NCBI GenBank assembly: GCA_964532405.1
Contig: CAZHIC010000009.1
Span: forward strand, 1-64,000
DNA from: PALSA-1006 sp964532405
GTDB lineage: Bacteria > Pseudomonadota > Gammaproteobacteria > Burkholderiales > Gallionellaceae
Reading direction: 5' to 3'
DNA length: 64,000 nucleotides
A program made the position numbers and the translations under genes. The notes beneath the pieces are model-generated. The model saw only the letters and a list, made by a program, of their open reading frames with translations, was not told the DNA's origin and ran no database searches. Every line of letters starts with the position of its first letter. The first letter of the stretch is position 1. Positions 8,961-17,045 of the stretch are shown here, piece by piece.

Positions 8961-8976
8961 ATCTCAATGCACAAGT

Positions 8977-9279
8977 TTATTTTTTCAACATGGCATCAAT
9001 TCTTTTTTGGGCATCTTTAGCCAGTGAATGCTTAGGATGTTCCTGGATGAATTTTTCATACAATTCTTTCGCTTTCCCTTGGTCACCCAATTTATTTTCC
9101 GTTATATCCGCATTAGAAAAGACGGCTTTCACGGCATCTTCGCTGTTTGGAGAGCGCGCAAGAATGCGTTCATTAATTTCGATTGCCGCAACCCAGTTTC
9201 GAGTTGAATATACGGAAATTTTCTCAGCCGCCAACAAAGCATTCAGACCGTCTTGCCCCGTCTTAAATATATCAGCCAA
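8977..9279 (-). CDS. Small tetratricopeptide-like protein, possibly a gene remnant
   Basis: The frame reads about 100 residues from a TTG; no ATG lies upstream before an in-frame stop near 9349. The sequence has two helix-turn-helix units; one is WVAAIEINERILARSPNSED and the next includes AKELYEKFIQEHPKHS. These are typical of TPR/YbgF-like proteins. Without a convincing start or ribosome site it may be the 3' remnant of a longer TPR gene, cut by the duplicated sequence just upstream. It is convergent with rep. Confidence 0.45.
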   Translation of the reverse strand: MADIFKTGQDGLNALLAAEKISVYSTRNWVAAIEINERILARSPNSEDAVKAVFSNADITENKLGDQGKAKELYEKFIQEHPKHSLAKDAQKRIDAMLKK

Positions 9280-9307
9280 TTTTAAATAGGTATCAATCGG
9301 CCTCAGA

Positions 9308-9378
9308 TTGCTCGCTTCAGGCTCATACCTCGTTGGAAATACAGCTCTCGTTCAGGCTCATACCTCATTGGACAAGGC
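9308..9378. repeat. Short direct repeat pair
   Basis: TTCAGGCTCATACCTC followed by GTTGGA or ATTGGA occurs twice about 40 bases apart, near 9313 and 9352. It lies upstream of cmk and next to the start of the TPR-like frame, and may mark a small local duplication. Confidence 0.6.
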
Positions 9379-9443
9379 TAGGCTTTGTCCGCTTGCGCCA
9401 TGTCGTGATAGATTGCGCGGGTTTTTCTTAAAGGAGGTTGCAA

Positions 9444-10109
9444 GTGCTTAGTTCAAATATTCCCGTTATCGCTATCGACGGTCCGTCCGCTTCCGGCAAG
9501 GGCACGGTAGCGCAGCGCGTGGCGACAGCGTTGGGCATGCATTATCTCGACAGCGGCGCTTTATATCGGCTGCTGGCATTAGCGGCACAGCAGTGTGGCA
9601 TTGCGCTCGATGCGGAATCACAATTAGCGGATTTGGCCGGACAAGTGGATATTCGCTTTGAAGGTGCGGACATTTGGCTGGATGGCGTAAAGGTGGGCGA
9701 CGAGTTGCGCACCGAGGAGGCGGGATCCGCAGCTTCCAAGATCGCCGCTTTGCCCGAGGTGCGGGCCGCGTTGCTGGATAAACAGCGCGCTTTTCGCCGT
9801 GCGCCGGGACTGGTGGCGGACGGGCGCGACATGGCTTCGGTGGTGTTCACCGACGCGGTTTTGAAGATATTTTTGACCGCCAGCGCCGAGGCGCGCGCAG
9901 AACGCCGATATAAGCAGTTGAAAGAGAAAGGAATGGATGCTAATATCGCGCCCCTTTTGCAGGACATACGGGCGCGCGACGAGCGAGATATTCAACGTAG
10001 TGTGGCTCCGCTGCAACAGGCGCAAGGTGCGAGTTTGCTGGACACGACCTCTCTGAACATCGAGCAGGCGGTGCAGGAAGTGTTGGATCGCTACCGCGAA
10101 GTAAGTTGA
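9444..10109 (+). CDS. cmk: Cytidylate kinase
   Basis: Cmk phosphorylates CMP and dCMP with ATP. The GTG at 9444 sits six bases after a near-perfect AAAGGAGG, which decides the start over the TTG at 9438. The 221-residue protein has the P-loop GPSASGKGT, the NMP-binding region with YLDSGALYR, and the ADGRDMASVVFTDA motif diagnostic of bacterial Cmk. It opens the conserved cmk-rpsA-ihfB cluster. In many betaproteobacteria aroA precedes it; here the upstream neighbour is a small TPR-like frame. Confidence 0.95.
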   Translation: MLSSNIPVIAIDGPSASGKGTVAQRVATALGMHYLDSGALYRLLALAAQQCGIALDAESQLADLAGQVDIRFEGADIWLDGVKVGDELRTEEAGSAASKIAALPEVRAALLDKQRAFRRAPGLVADGRDMASVVFTDAVLKIFLTASAEARAERRYKQLKEKGMDANIAPLLQDIRARDERDIQRSVAPLQQAQGASLLDTTSLNIEQAVQEVLDRYREVS

Positions 10110-10191
10110 AGATTGGCCCCGCTTGGCTCTCCGCCATTCGGGATGATTAACTAACCACCGCTCTGCGGGAATACCTGAAAGTAAATCGAAA

Positions 10192-11895
10192 ATGACTGAA
10201 GTCGCTGATATGGAAAGTTTTGCCTCTCTGTTTGAAGAGAGTTTGACGCGTAAAGAAATGCGCGCAGGCGAATTGATCACCGCGCAAGTTGTGCGCATTG
10301 AGCAAAACGTCGTTGTGGTTAATGCCGGACTGAAGTCCGAAAGTTTTATTCCTGTTGAAGAATTCCGCGATGCCTCCGGCGCGCTGGAGGTCAAGGCGGG
10401 CGATTTCGTTACGGTGGCGATTGAGTCGCTGGAAAACGGTTACGGCGAAACGCGCTTGTCGCGCGAAAAAGCCAAGCGTCTGGCTGCCTGGATCGATCTG
10501 GAGCAAGCGATGGAAGAAGGCCGCATCGTTGAAGGTTACGTGAGCGGTAAGGTTAAGGGCGGTCTGACTGCGATGGTCAACGGTATCCGTGCATTCTTGC
10601 CCGGTTCGCTGGTGGATACACGTCCGGTTAAGGACACGACTCCATACGAAAACAAGACGATGGAATTGAAGGTTATCAAGCTGGATCGCAAGCGCAACAA
10701 CGTGGTGGTATCGCGTCGCGCAGTGTTGGAAGCCTCTCAAGGCGCTGACCGCGAGAGCATGTTAGCGAACCTGACAGAAGGCGCAATCGTCAAGGGTATC
10801 GTCAAGAACATCACCGACTACGGCGCGTTCGTCGACTTGGGCGGTATCGACGGTCTGTTGCACATCACCGATTTGGCATGGCGTCGCGTGAAGCATCCAT
10901 CCGAAGTGCTGACGGTTGGCGATGAAGTCGAAGCCAAGATACTGAAGTTCGACCAAGAGAAGAATCGCGTTTCTCTGGGCATCAAGCAAATGGGCGATGA
11001 TCCTTGGAACGGTCTGGCACGTCGCTACCCGCAAGGCACACGCTTGTTCGGCAAGGTGACTAACCTGACCGACTACGGTTCGTTCGTGGAGATCGAGCAA
11101 GGTATCGAAGGTTTGGTACACGTGTCCGAAATGGACTGGACTAACAAGAACGTTCATCCGTCCAAAGTTGTTTCTCTGGGCGACGAAGTCGAAGTCATGA
11201 TTCTGGAAATCGACGAAGCGCGTCGCCGTATCTCCCTGGGTATGAAGCAGTGCAAGTCCAATCCTTGGGACGACTTCGCGCTGAACCACAAGAAGGGCGA
11301 CAAAGTTAAGGGTCAGATCAAATCCATCACCGACTTCGGCGTGTTTATCGGTCTGGAAGGCGGTATCGACGGTCTGGTGCATTTGTCCGACCTGTCTTGG
11401 TCCGTTGCCGGTGAAGAAGCCGTGCGCAACTACAAGAAGGGCGACGAACTGGAAGCTGTGGTTCTGGCCATCGACGTTGAGCGCGAGCGCATCTCTCTGG
11501 GCGTGAAGCAAATGGAAGGTGATCCGTTCGGTGGTTATGTTTCCGGACACGACAAGGGCGCTATCGTTACCGGCACCGTGAAGTCTCTGGATGCCAAGGG
11601 CGCTGTGGTCATGCTGGACGGCGATGTGGAAGCCTATTTGAAGGCATCCGAAGTTTCCGCCGACCGCGTGGAAGATATCCGCACTCACCTGAAAGAAGGC
11701 GACACTGTTACGGCACTGATCATCAATGTGGACCGCAAAAATCGCGGTATCAATCTGTCTATCAAGGCGATGGATAAGGCTGATGAAGCATCCGCGATGC
11801 ACAAGTTCGCAGCGGAAAACACCAGCTCGGCCGGGACCACCAATCTGGGCGCGTTGCTTAAGGCCAAGATGGCTTCCAGTAAGGCAGACGCATAA
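10192..11895 (+). CDS. rpsA: 30S ribosomal protein S1
   Basis: The 567-residue protein is built of six S1 RNA-binding domains. The last four are closely related, for example VKGIVKNITDYGAFVDLGG, FGKVTNLTDYGSFVEIEQG and VKGQIKSITDFGVFIGLEG. Length agrees with proteobacterial S1 (about 557-570). It unfolds mRNA for 30S binding. Start ATG 10192; an internal ATG at 10210 (MESFASLFEESLTR) is also possible. Codon use is strongly biased, as for a highly expressed gene. Confidence 0.97.
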   Translation: MTEVADMESFASLFEESLTRKEMRAGELITAQVVRIEQNVVVVNAGLKSESFIPVEEFRDASGALEVKAGDFVTVAIESLENGYGETRLSREKAKRLAAWIDLEQAMEEGRIVEGYVSGKVKGGLTAMVNGIRAFLPGSLVDTRPVKDTTPYENKTMELKVIKLDRKRNNVVVSRRAVLEASQGADRESMLANLTEGAIVKGIVKNITDYGAFVDLGGIDGLLHITDLAWRRVKHPSEVLTVGDEVEAKILKFDQEKNRVSLGIKQMGDDPWNGLARRYPQGTRLFGKVTNLTDYGSFVEIEQGIEGLVHVSEMDWTNKNVHPSKVVSLGDEVEVMILEIDEARRRISLGMKQCKSNPWDDFALNHKKGDKVKGQIKSITDFGVFIGLEGGIDGLVHLSDLSWSVAGEEAVRNYKKGDELEAVVLAIDVERERISLGVKQMEGDPFGGYVSGHDKGAIVTGTVKSLDAKGAVVMLDGDVEAYLKASEVSADRVEDIRTHLKEGDTVTALIINVDRKNRGINLSIKAMDKADEASAMHKFAAENTSSAGTTNLGALLKAKMASSKADA

Positions 11896-11911
11896 TCGGG
11901 AGTGATAGAAC

Positions 11912-12199
11912 ATGACTCGTTCTGATCTTATCGCCAAGCTGGCAGAGCGCTACACGCAGCTGCAGGGCAAGGACGCGGAGCTTGCTGTCAAGGTGATCCT
12001 TGATAGCATGTCCTCGATCTTGTCCCGTGGCGGCCGCATCGAGATTCGCGGTTTTGGCAGTTTTGCCTTGAACTATCGTCCGCCCCGTCTGGGGCGCAAT
12101 CCCAAGTCGGGCGACAAGGTTCAAGTGCCGGCCAAGTATGTGCCGCATTTCAAAGCGGGAAAAGAGTTGCGCGAGCGGGTAGACTTTCCGGCGTCCTGA
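11912..12199 (+). CDS. ihfB: Integration host factor beta subunit
   Basis: This 95-residue HU/IHF fold protein lies 16 bases after rpsA, its usual place. The arm motif is IEIRGFGSFALNYRPPRLGRNP, with the intercalating Pro and the minor-groove arm, followed by AGKELRERV. It forms the IHF heterodimer with IhfA and bends DNA sharply. A strong terminator follows. Confidence 0.95.
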   Translation: MTRSDLIAKLAERYTQLQGKDAELAVKVILDSMSSILSRGGRIEIRGFGSFALNYRPPRLGRNPKSGDKVQVPAKYVPHFKAGKELRERVDFPAS

Positions 12200-12220
12200 T
12201 GTGATGTCGGAGTAAACGGA

Positions 12221-12256
12221 TTGGCGGCCTATCGCGAGATGAGCCGCCAATTTTTT
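12221..12256 (+). terminator. Intrinsic terminator after ihfB
   Basis: TTGGCGGC (12221-12228) and GCCGCCAA (12243-12250) form a perfect stem followed by six Ts. Confidence 0.9.
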
Positions 12257-12372
12257 GCTCTAAATTTAGATGCTGTTCTTGGAATGAATCTGTGCAATCT
12301 GCGGATTCTTGCCGTTTCTAGGTTCGCCAGTTCATGGTATCGTTGTGCCCTATCTGTTTCAGGTATTGGAAG

Positions 12373-12669
12373 ATGCGATATTTAGTCTGGCCGTTGCGTG
12401 CGGTATTGTTTTTACTGCTGCTGGGTTTTGCCGTGAAAAACGATCAGCCTGTGGTGCTGAGATATTTCTTCGGCTATGAATGGCAGACTTCATTGATTGT
12501 CATTTTGCTGTGTTTTTTTACCGCCGGGGTGTCGATCGGCGTGTTGGCTATGCTGGGCAACATGTTCCGGCAGCGTCGCGAGCTTTCAGCTTTGCGGCGA
12601 GATTTACAACTGAAGAACAAACTGGCTGAGATAGCAAACGCTCAGCACATTCCTACCCACCCCTCTTGA
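12373..12669 (+). CDS. lapA: LapA-domain inner-membrane protein
   Basis: From ATG 12373 the protein has 98 residues with two membrane segments (LVWPLRAVLFLLLLGFAV and SLIVILLCFFTAGVSIGVLA). A cytoplasmic coiled-coil tail (RQRRELSALRRDLQL) follows. This matches LapA (DUF1049), which pairs with LapB in control of lipopolysaccharide synthesis. The next gene is lapB, 18 bases on. The upstream in-frame ATG at 12334 would add 13 residues and is less likely. Confidence 0.85.
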   Translation: MRYLVWPLRAVLFLLLLGFAVKNDQPVVLRYFFGYEWQTSLIVILLCFFTAGVSIGVLAMLGNMFRQRRELSALRRDLQLKNKLAEIANAQHIPTHPS

Positions 12670-12687
12670 TCCGGCATCACCTTAGCT

Positions 12688-13863
12688 ATGGAATTTGAAC
12701 CTTGGATGTTGTTGGTTTTCCCCCTGTTTTTCGGCATGGGCTGGTTGGCCGCGCGTATCGATATCAAAGAGTTGTTGACCGAATCCAGCGCCTTGCCGCG
12801 TTCCTATTTTCAGGGCTTGAACTTCCTGCTCAATGAACAGCAGGATGAGGCAATCGAGGCGTTTATCGAGGTAGTCAAAGTTGATCCGCAGACCATCGAA
12901 TTGCACTTCGCTTTGGGCAGCCTGTTCCGTCGTCGCGGCGAGGTGGACCGTGCCCTGCGCATGCATTTGAATCTGGTCGAGCGCGGCGATCTCGACGAAG
13001 ATAAACGGCAGCAAGCCTTGTTCGAGCTGGGACAGGATTATTTGAAGGCCGGCATATTTGACCGGGCTGAATCTACCTTTGCCAGTTTGCAAGGGACATC
13101 TTATGAGAAAGAGGCGCTCGACTTCTTGTTGGAGATATTCCAGAAAGAAAAAGATTGGCTCAAGGCTATCGACATCAGTCAGCGTTTGACCGTGCTGACG
13201 GGCGAGTCGCACGGTAAAGAGGCTGCTTTCTTCTATTGCGAACTGGCCGCATCGGAACTCGCCGACAAGCAGGCGGATGCGGCGACAGTCCATCTGGAGC
13301 AGGCTCTCGTGGCCAACCCCCAAGGTGTGCGCGCCACCATCATGCTGGGCGACATCGCGCTGGCGGCAGGGAATACGTTGCCAGCCATCGAGATTTGGAA
13401 ACGTATCGAGCAGCAGGATGCGCAATATCTGCCGCTGGTGGCGGAGCGCCTGTTGCAGACTTACCGCCAAAGCCGGAATGAAAATGAAGGTATCGCTTTG
13501 TTGCAAGACTATTTGGCGAAGTATCCTTCTATCGACCTGATGAATGTGCTGTTCAACGCGATTCTGCAACGCGACGGGGCGGAGGCCGCGTACAAACTGG
13601 TGCGCAATGAGTTGAGACTGCATCCGACTTTACTGGGGTTGGACAAGTTGTTAGAAGCGACACTGCTCGATGTGAAAGTCGAGCGCCGCGCCGATGTCGA
13701 GCTGGTGAAGAATCTGGTTTACCAGCGCACCCGTGCGTTGGCGATGTATCGCTGCAAGCGCTGCGGTTTCAAGGCGCGCCAGTTCTATTGGCATTGTCCT
13801 GCTTGTTACGGATGGGAGACTTATTCCCCGCGCCGCACCGAAGAGACCGGGGGGCTGGCATGA
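12688..13863 (+). CDS. lapB: Lipopolysaccharide assembly protein LapB
   Basis: The 391-residue protein has an N-terminal membrane anchor (WMLLVFPLFFGMGWLAARID), about nine TPR units and a C-terminal rubredoxin-like metal site (CKRCGF, then CPACYGW). That order is diagnostic of LapB/YciM. In E. coli LapB brings LpxC to FtsH and so sets the LPS level. The stop overlaps the pyrF start by four bases. Confidence 0.93.
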   Translation: MEFEPWMLLVFPLFFGMGWLAARIDIKELLTESSALPRSYFQGLNFLLNEQQDEAIEAFIEVVKVDPQTIELHFALGSLFRRRGEVDRALRMHLNLVERGDLDEDKRQQALFELGQDYLKAGIFDRAESTFASLQGTSYEKEALDFLLEIFQKEKDWLKAIDISQRLTVLTGESHGKEAAFFYCELAASELADKQADAATVHLEQALVANPQGVRATIMLGDIALAAGNTLPAIEIWKRIEQQDAQYLPLVAERLLQTYRQSRNENEGIALLQDYLAKYPSIDLMNVLFNAILQRDGAEAAYKLVRNELRLHPTLLGLDKLLEATLLDVKVERRADVELVKNLVYQRTRALAMYRCKRCGFKARQFYWHCPACYGWETYSPRRTEETGGLA

Positions 13864-14561
13864 GCGATTCCAAAATCATCGTCGCGCTGGATTACCCCGG
13901 TGCGGCTCAGGCATTGGCTCTGGTGGCGCGCCTCGATCCGGCATTGTGCCGTCTCAAGGTCGGCAAGGAGCTGTTCACTACGGCAGGGCCGCAACTGGTC
14001 GAGCAACTGCAGCAGCGCGGCTTCGAGGTGTTTCTCGATCTGAAATTCCACGACATCCCCAACACCACGGCGCAGGCGTGCAAAGCCGCGGCGTCATTGG
14101 GCGTGTGGATGGTCAACGTGCATGCACTCGGCGGCAGACGCATGATGGAAGCCGCGCGCGAAGGCTTGGCGAATTTTGCCAAGCCGCCGAAGCTGATTGC
14201 GGTGACGGTGCTGACCAGTATGGCGCAGGCCGATCTTGCAGAGATTGGTATCGCGGCGACGCCCGCAGAACAGGTGTCGCGTTTGGCCGTATTGGCGCAG
14301 GCCAGCGGAATGGACGGCGTGGTTTGTTCCGCGCAAGAGGCCGCGTTGCTGCGCAAACGGCTAGGCGCAGAATTTTGTCTGGTCACACCCGGCATCCGCC
14401 CGGCTGATGCGTCGGCTGACGATCAGTCGCGCATCATGACACCGCGCGCCGCGTTGGAGAACGGTTCCAGCTATCTGGTCATCGGGCGTCCGATCACCAA
14501 GGTAGCCGAGCCCTTGTTGGCGTTGCAGCAAATCACTAACGAAATAGGAGAAGTGGCATGA
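13860..14561 (+). CDS. pyrF: Orotidine 5'-phosphate decarboxylase
   Basis: This enzyme makes UMP from OMP. Its 233 residues start at the ATG overlapping the lapB stop (ATGA). The catalytic DLKFHDIPNT motif (Asp-Lys-Asp array) and the phosphate-binding GSSYLVIGRPI near the end are intact. The stop again overlaps the next start by four bases, so lapB-pyrF-rfaE1 are translationally coupled. Confidence 0.95.
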   Translation: MSDSKIIVALDYPGAAQALALVARLDPALCRLKVGKELFTTAGPQLVEQLQQRGFEVFLDLKFHDIPNTTAQACKAAASLGVWMVNVHALGGRRMMEAAREGLANFAKPPKLIAVTVLTSMAQADLAEIGIAATPAEQVSRLAVLAQASGMDGVVCSAQEAALLRKRLGAEFCLVTPGIRPADASADDQSRIMTPRAALENGSSYLVIGRPITKVAEPLLALQQITNEIGEVA

Positions 14562-15499
14562 GCCGTTTGCCATCATTTGAAAAGGCGCGCGTATTGGTTG
14601 TGGGCGATGTCATGCTGGATCGCTATTGGTTCGGCGACGTGCATCGCATCTCGCCGGAAGCGCCGGTTCCGGTGCTCAAAGTGAGCCGCGTGGAAGAACG
14701 CCCGGGCGGCGCAGCCAACGTGGCGCGCAACATTGCCTCGCTGGGTGCGCATTGCACCTTGCTGTCGGTGGTCGGTGCGGACGAGGCGGGGGATTGCCTG
14801 CAAAAACTGTTGACCGCGCAGGGCGGAGTAGAAGCGTTGTTGCATCGCGACGCAGGGTTTTCCACCATCGTCAAACTGCGCGCCGTTGCACGCCAACAAC
14901 AACTACTGCGTATTGATTTTGAAACGCAGCCCAGCCACGAAGTGTTGCAAACAAAGCTGGCCGATTTCAAAGAAAAACTACCGCATTGCGATGTGGTAGT
15001 GCTGTCCGATTACGGCAAAGGCGGCTTGGCGCACATCGCCGAAATGATTCAGCTGGCGCGTGCGGCGGGCAAACGGGTGCTGGTCGATCCCAAGGGGGAA
15101 GATTATGCGCGCTACCAAGGCGCGACCTTGCTCACCCCGAACCGCAGCGAGTTCCGCGATGTGGCGGGCGGCTGGGGCAGCGAGACCGAACTCAATACCA
15201 AGGCCGAAAAATTGCGCGCCGAATTGCGCCTCGAAGCGTTATTGGTCACGCGCAGCGAGGAAGGCATGAGCTTGTTCCGTGCAGGCAGCGTATTGCACGA
15301 ACCGACTCATGCGCGCGAAGTATTCGATGTGAGCGGTGCGGGCGATACGGTAATTGCGACGCTGGCAGTAATGATGGCGAGTGGAGCCGACCTTGCCGAT
15401 GCGGTGTGCATTGCCAATCGTGCCGCAGGTATCGTGGTGGGCAAGCTGGGTACGGCAGTGGTTTCGCGCGAAGAAATTATTGAAGACATGAGGGGTTGA
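14558..15499 (+). CDS. rfaE1: D-glycero-beta-D-manno-heptose-7-phosphate kinase
   Basis: This 313-residue PfkB/ribokinase-fold enzyme corresponds to the N-terminal kinase half of HldE. It has GDVMLDRYWFGDVHRISPEA at the start and the catalytic GAGDTV near residue 261. The adenylyltransferase half is absent, so as in many betaproteobacteria a separate RfaE2 must exist elsewhere. It acts in ADP-heptose synthesis for the LPS inner core, and sits directly before hldD. Confidence 0.93.
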   Translation: MSRLPSFEKARVLVVGDVMLDRYWFGDVHRISPEAPVPVLKVSRVEERPGGAANVARNIASLGAHCTLLSVVGADEAGDCLQKLLTAQGGVEALLHRDAGFSTIVKLRAVARQQQLLRIDFETQPSHEVLQTKLADFKEKLPHCDVVVLSDYGKGGLAHIAEMIQLARAAGKRVLVDPKGEDYARYQGATLLTPNRSEFRDVAGGWGSETELNTKAEKLRAELRLEALLVTRSEEGMSLFRAGSVLHEPTHAREVFDVSGAGDTVIATLAVMMASGADLADAVCIANRAAGIVVGKLGTAVVSREEIIEDMRG

Positions 15500-15500
15500 T

Positions 15501-16499
15501 ATGTACTACGTCGTTACCGGCGCTGCCGGGTTTATCGGATCTAATTTGGTTAAAGCGCTCAACGAGCGCGGTGAGACGAACATCATCGCGGTGGACAATT
15601 TCCAGAAGGCAGACAAGTTCAAGAATCTGGTCGATTGCGAGATCGCTGATTACATGGACAAGGAAGACTTCATCGAAAAGTTGAATGGCGGTTCGTTCGA
15701 CGGCATCCTCAACGCGGTACTGCATCAGGGCGCATGTTCGGACACCATGGAAAGCGATGGTCGTTACATGATGGAAAATAACTATCGCTATTCGCTGGAT
15801 GTGATGAACCACTGTCAGAACGAGGAGATTTCATTTTTGTACGCCTCTTCGGCATCGGTGTATGGCATGGGGCCGGTGTTCAAGGAGAGTCGCGAACACG
15901 AATCGCCGCTGAACGTGTATGCCTATTCAAAATTTTTGTTCGACCAGGTGATGCGCCGCCGTTGGCATAGCCGTACCGGGCAGATCGTCGGCCTGCGCTA
16001 CTTCAACGTGTACGGGCAACGCGAGCAGCACAAGGGGCGCATGGCCTCGGTGGCGTACCACTTCTTCAATCAATTCCGTGCGGATGGATATGTGAAATTG
16101 TTCGAGGGCTGCGACGGCTATGGCAACGGCGGGCAACTGCGCGATTTTGTTTCTATCGAGGATGTGGTCAAGGTGAATATGTTCTTTCTGGAGAACCCGA
16201 ATAAATCCGGTATCTTCAACCTTGGAACAGGCCAGGCGCAGAGTTTCAACGATGTTGCGGTGGCGACTATCAATACGTTGCGTGCAGCGAACGGCGAGGT
16301 TGCGTTGTCGCAGGAACAAATGCTGGCTCAGCAATTGATGCGTTACATCCCATTCCCTGAGCAGCTGAAAGGCAAGTATCAAAGCTATACGCAGGCCCAT
16401 GTGCATGCTTTGCGTGCGTCAGGCTATGATGCTCCGTTCCTGACGGTGGAGCAGGGTACGGGGCGTTATGTGAATCATTTGTTGCGCGCGTCAACTTAA
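15501..16499 (+). CDS. hldD: ADP-L-glycero-D-manno-heptose 6-epimerase
   Basis: This 332-residue extended SDR enzyme starts one base after the rfaE1 stop. It has the NADP-binding GAAGFIGSN, the active-site YAYSKF (YxxxK), an ASSASVYG catalytic Ser/Thr region and HQGACSDTM. It is the last step of ADP-heptose synthesis. Confidence 0.95.
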   Translation: MYYVVTGAAGFIGSNLVKALNERGETNIIAVDNFQKADKFKNLVDCEIADYMDKEDFIEKLNGGSFDGILNAVLHQGACSDTMESDGRYMMENNYRYSLDVMNHCQNEEISFLYASSASVYGMGPVFKESREHESPLNVYAYSKFLFDQVMRRRWHSRTGQIVGLRYFNVYGQREQHKGRMASVAYHFFNQFRADGYVKLFEGCDGYGNGGQLRDFVSIEDVVKVNMFFLENPNKSGIFNLGTGQAQSFNDVAVATINTLRAANGEVALSQEQMLAQQLMRYIPFPEQLKGKYQSYTQAHVHALRASGYDAPFLTVEQGTGRYVNHLLRAST

Positions 16500-16563
16500 T
16501 TGCTTGTGGCTCGTTGTTAGCGTGCGGCAGGTGTCGCCTATTATTTATATTGAGAGGAAAGTC

Positions 16564-16908
16564 ATGAAGAAAATTTTATTATCAATCGCTCTGTTTTTTG
16601 CATTTGTCAGCGTTGCATTTGCGGCAGTGAACCTGAATACAGCCACCAAGGATGAGCTGGATAGCGTAAAAGGTATTGGTCCGGCCAAGGCACAGGCGAT
16701 CATCGAATATCGCCAGAAAAATGGCCAGTTCAAGAGTGTGGATGACTTGAAGAACGTCAAAGGTTTTGGTGAGAAAAGTGTAGAAAAAATGCGTTCGGAG
16801 CTGACAATTAGCGGTGGTTCTTCTGCAAAAAAGGCGGAAAAGGCTGAAATGAAAAAGGAAGAAAAGCCAGCCAAGGCCGAGAAAAAAGATAAAGCCGAAA
16901 AGAAATAA
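16564..16908 (+). CDS. comEA: ComEA-type helix-hairpin-helix DNA-binding protein
   Basis: From ATG 16564, preceded by AGAGGAAAG, the protein has 114 residues. A signal peptide (LLSIALFFAFVSVAFA) is followed by two HhH motifs (LDSVKGIGPAKAQAIIEYR and LKNVKGFGEKSVEKMR). The tail is Lys/Glu/Ala-rich. ComEA binds incoming DNA in the periplasm during natural transformation. The low-complexity tail is longer than in most short ComEA proteins. A terminator follows. Confidence 0.85.
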   Translation: MKKILLSIALFFAFVSVAFAAVNLNTATKDELDSVKGIGPAKAQAIIEYRQKNGQFKSVDDLKNVKGFGEKSVEKMRSELTISGGSSAKKAEKAEMKKEEKPAKAEKKDKAEKK

Positions 16909-16922
16909 CGCTGGTTCTGACG

Positions 16923-16953
16923 AGCCCGCCAGATGCGAGTCTGGCGGGCTTTT
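16923..16953 (+). terminator. Intrinsic terminator after comEA
   Basis: AGCCCGCCAGA and TCTGGCGGGCT form an 11-bp perfect stem with a 6-base loop, followed by TTT. Confidence 0.92.
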
Positions 16954-17045
16954 ATTTGGTGTCGTCAATGAAGAGAGACGATTTAGATAAGCTACAATAT
17001 CAAAAGAGGCGGGTGTTGGATCGTGTTTAATATAAGGCAAAACCG

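Noticed and set aside
10762..11937. 391-codon minus-strand frame across rpsA
   Set aside because: It mirrors the repeated S1 domains of a clear ribosomal protein gene and has no ribosome site or recognisable domain.
12682..13623. 313-codon minus-strand frame over lapB
   Set aside because: It is antisense to lapB, whose TPR and zinc motifs are unmistakable.
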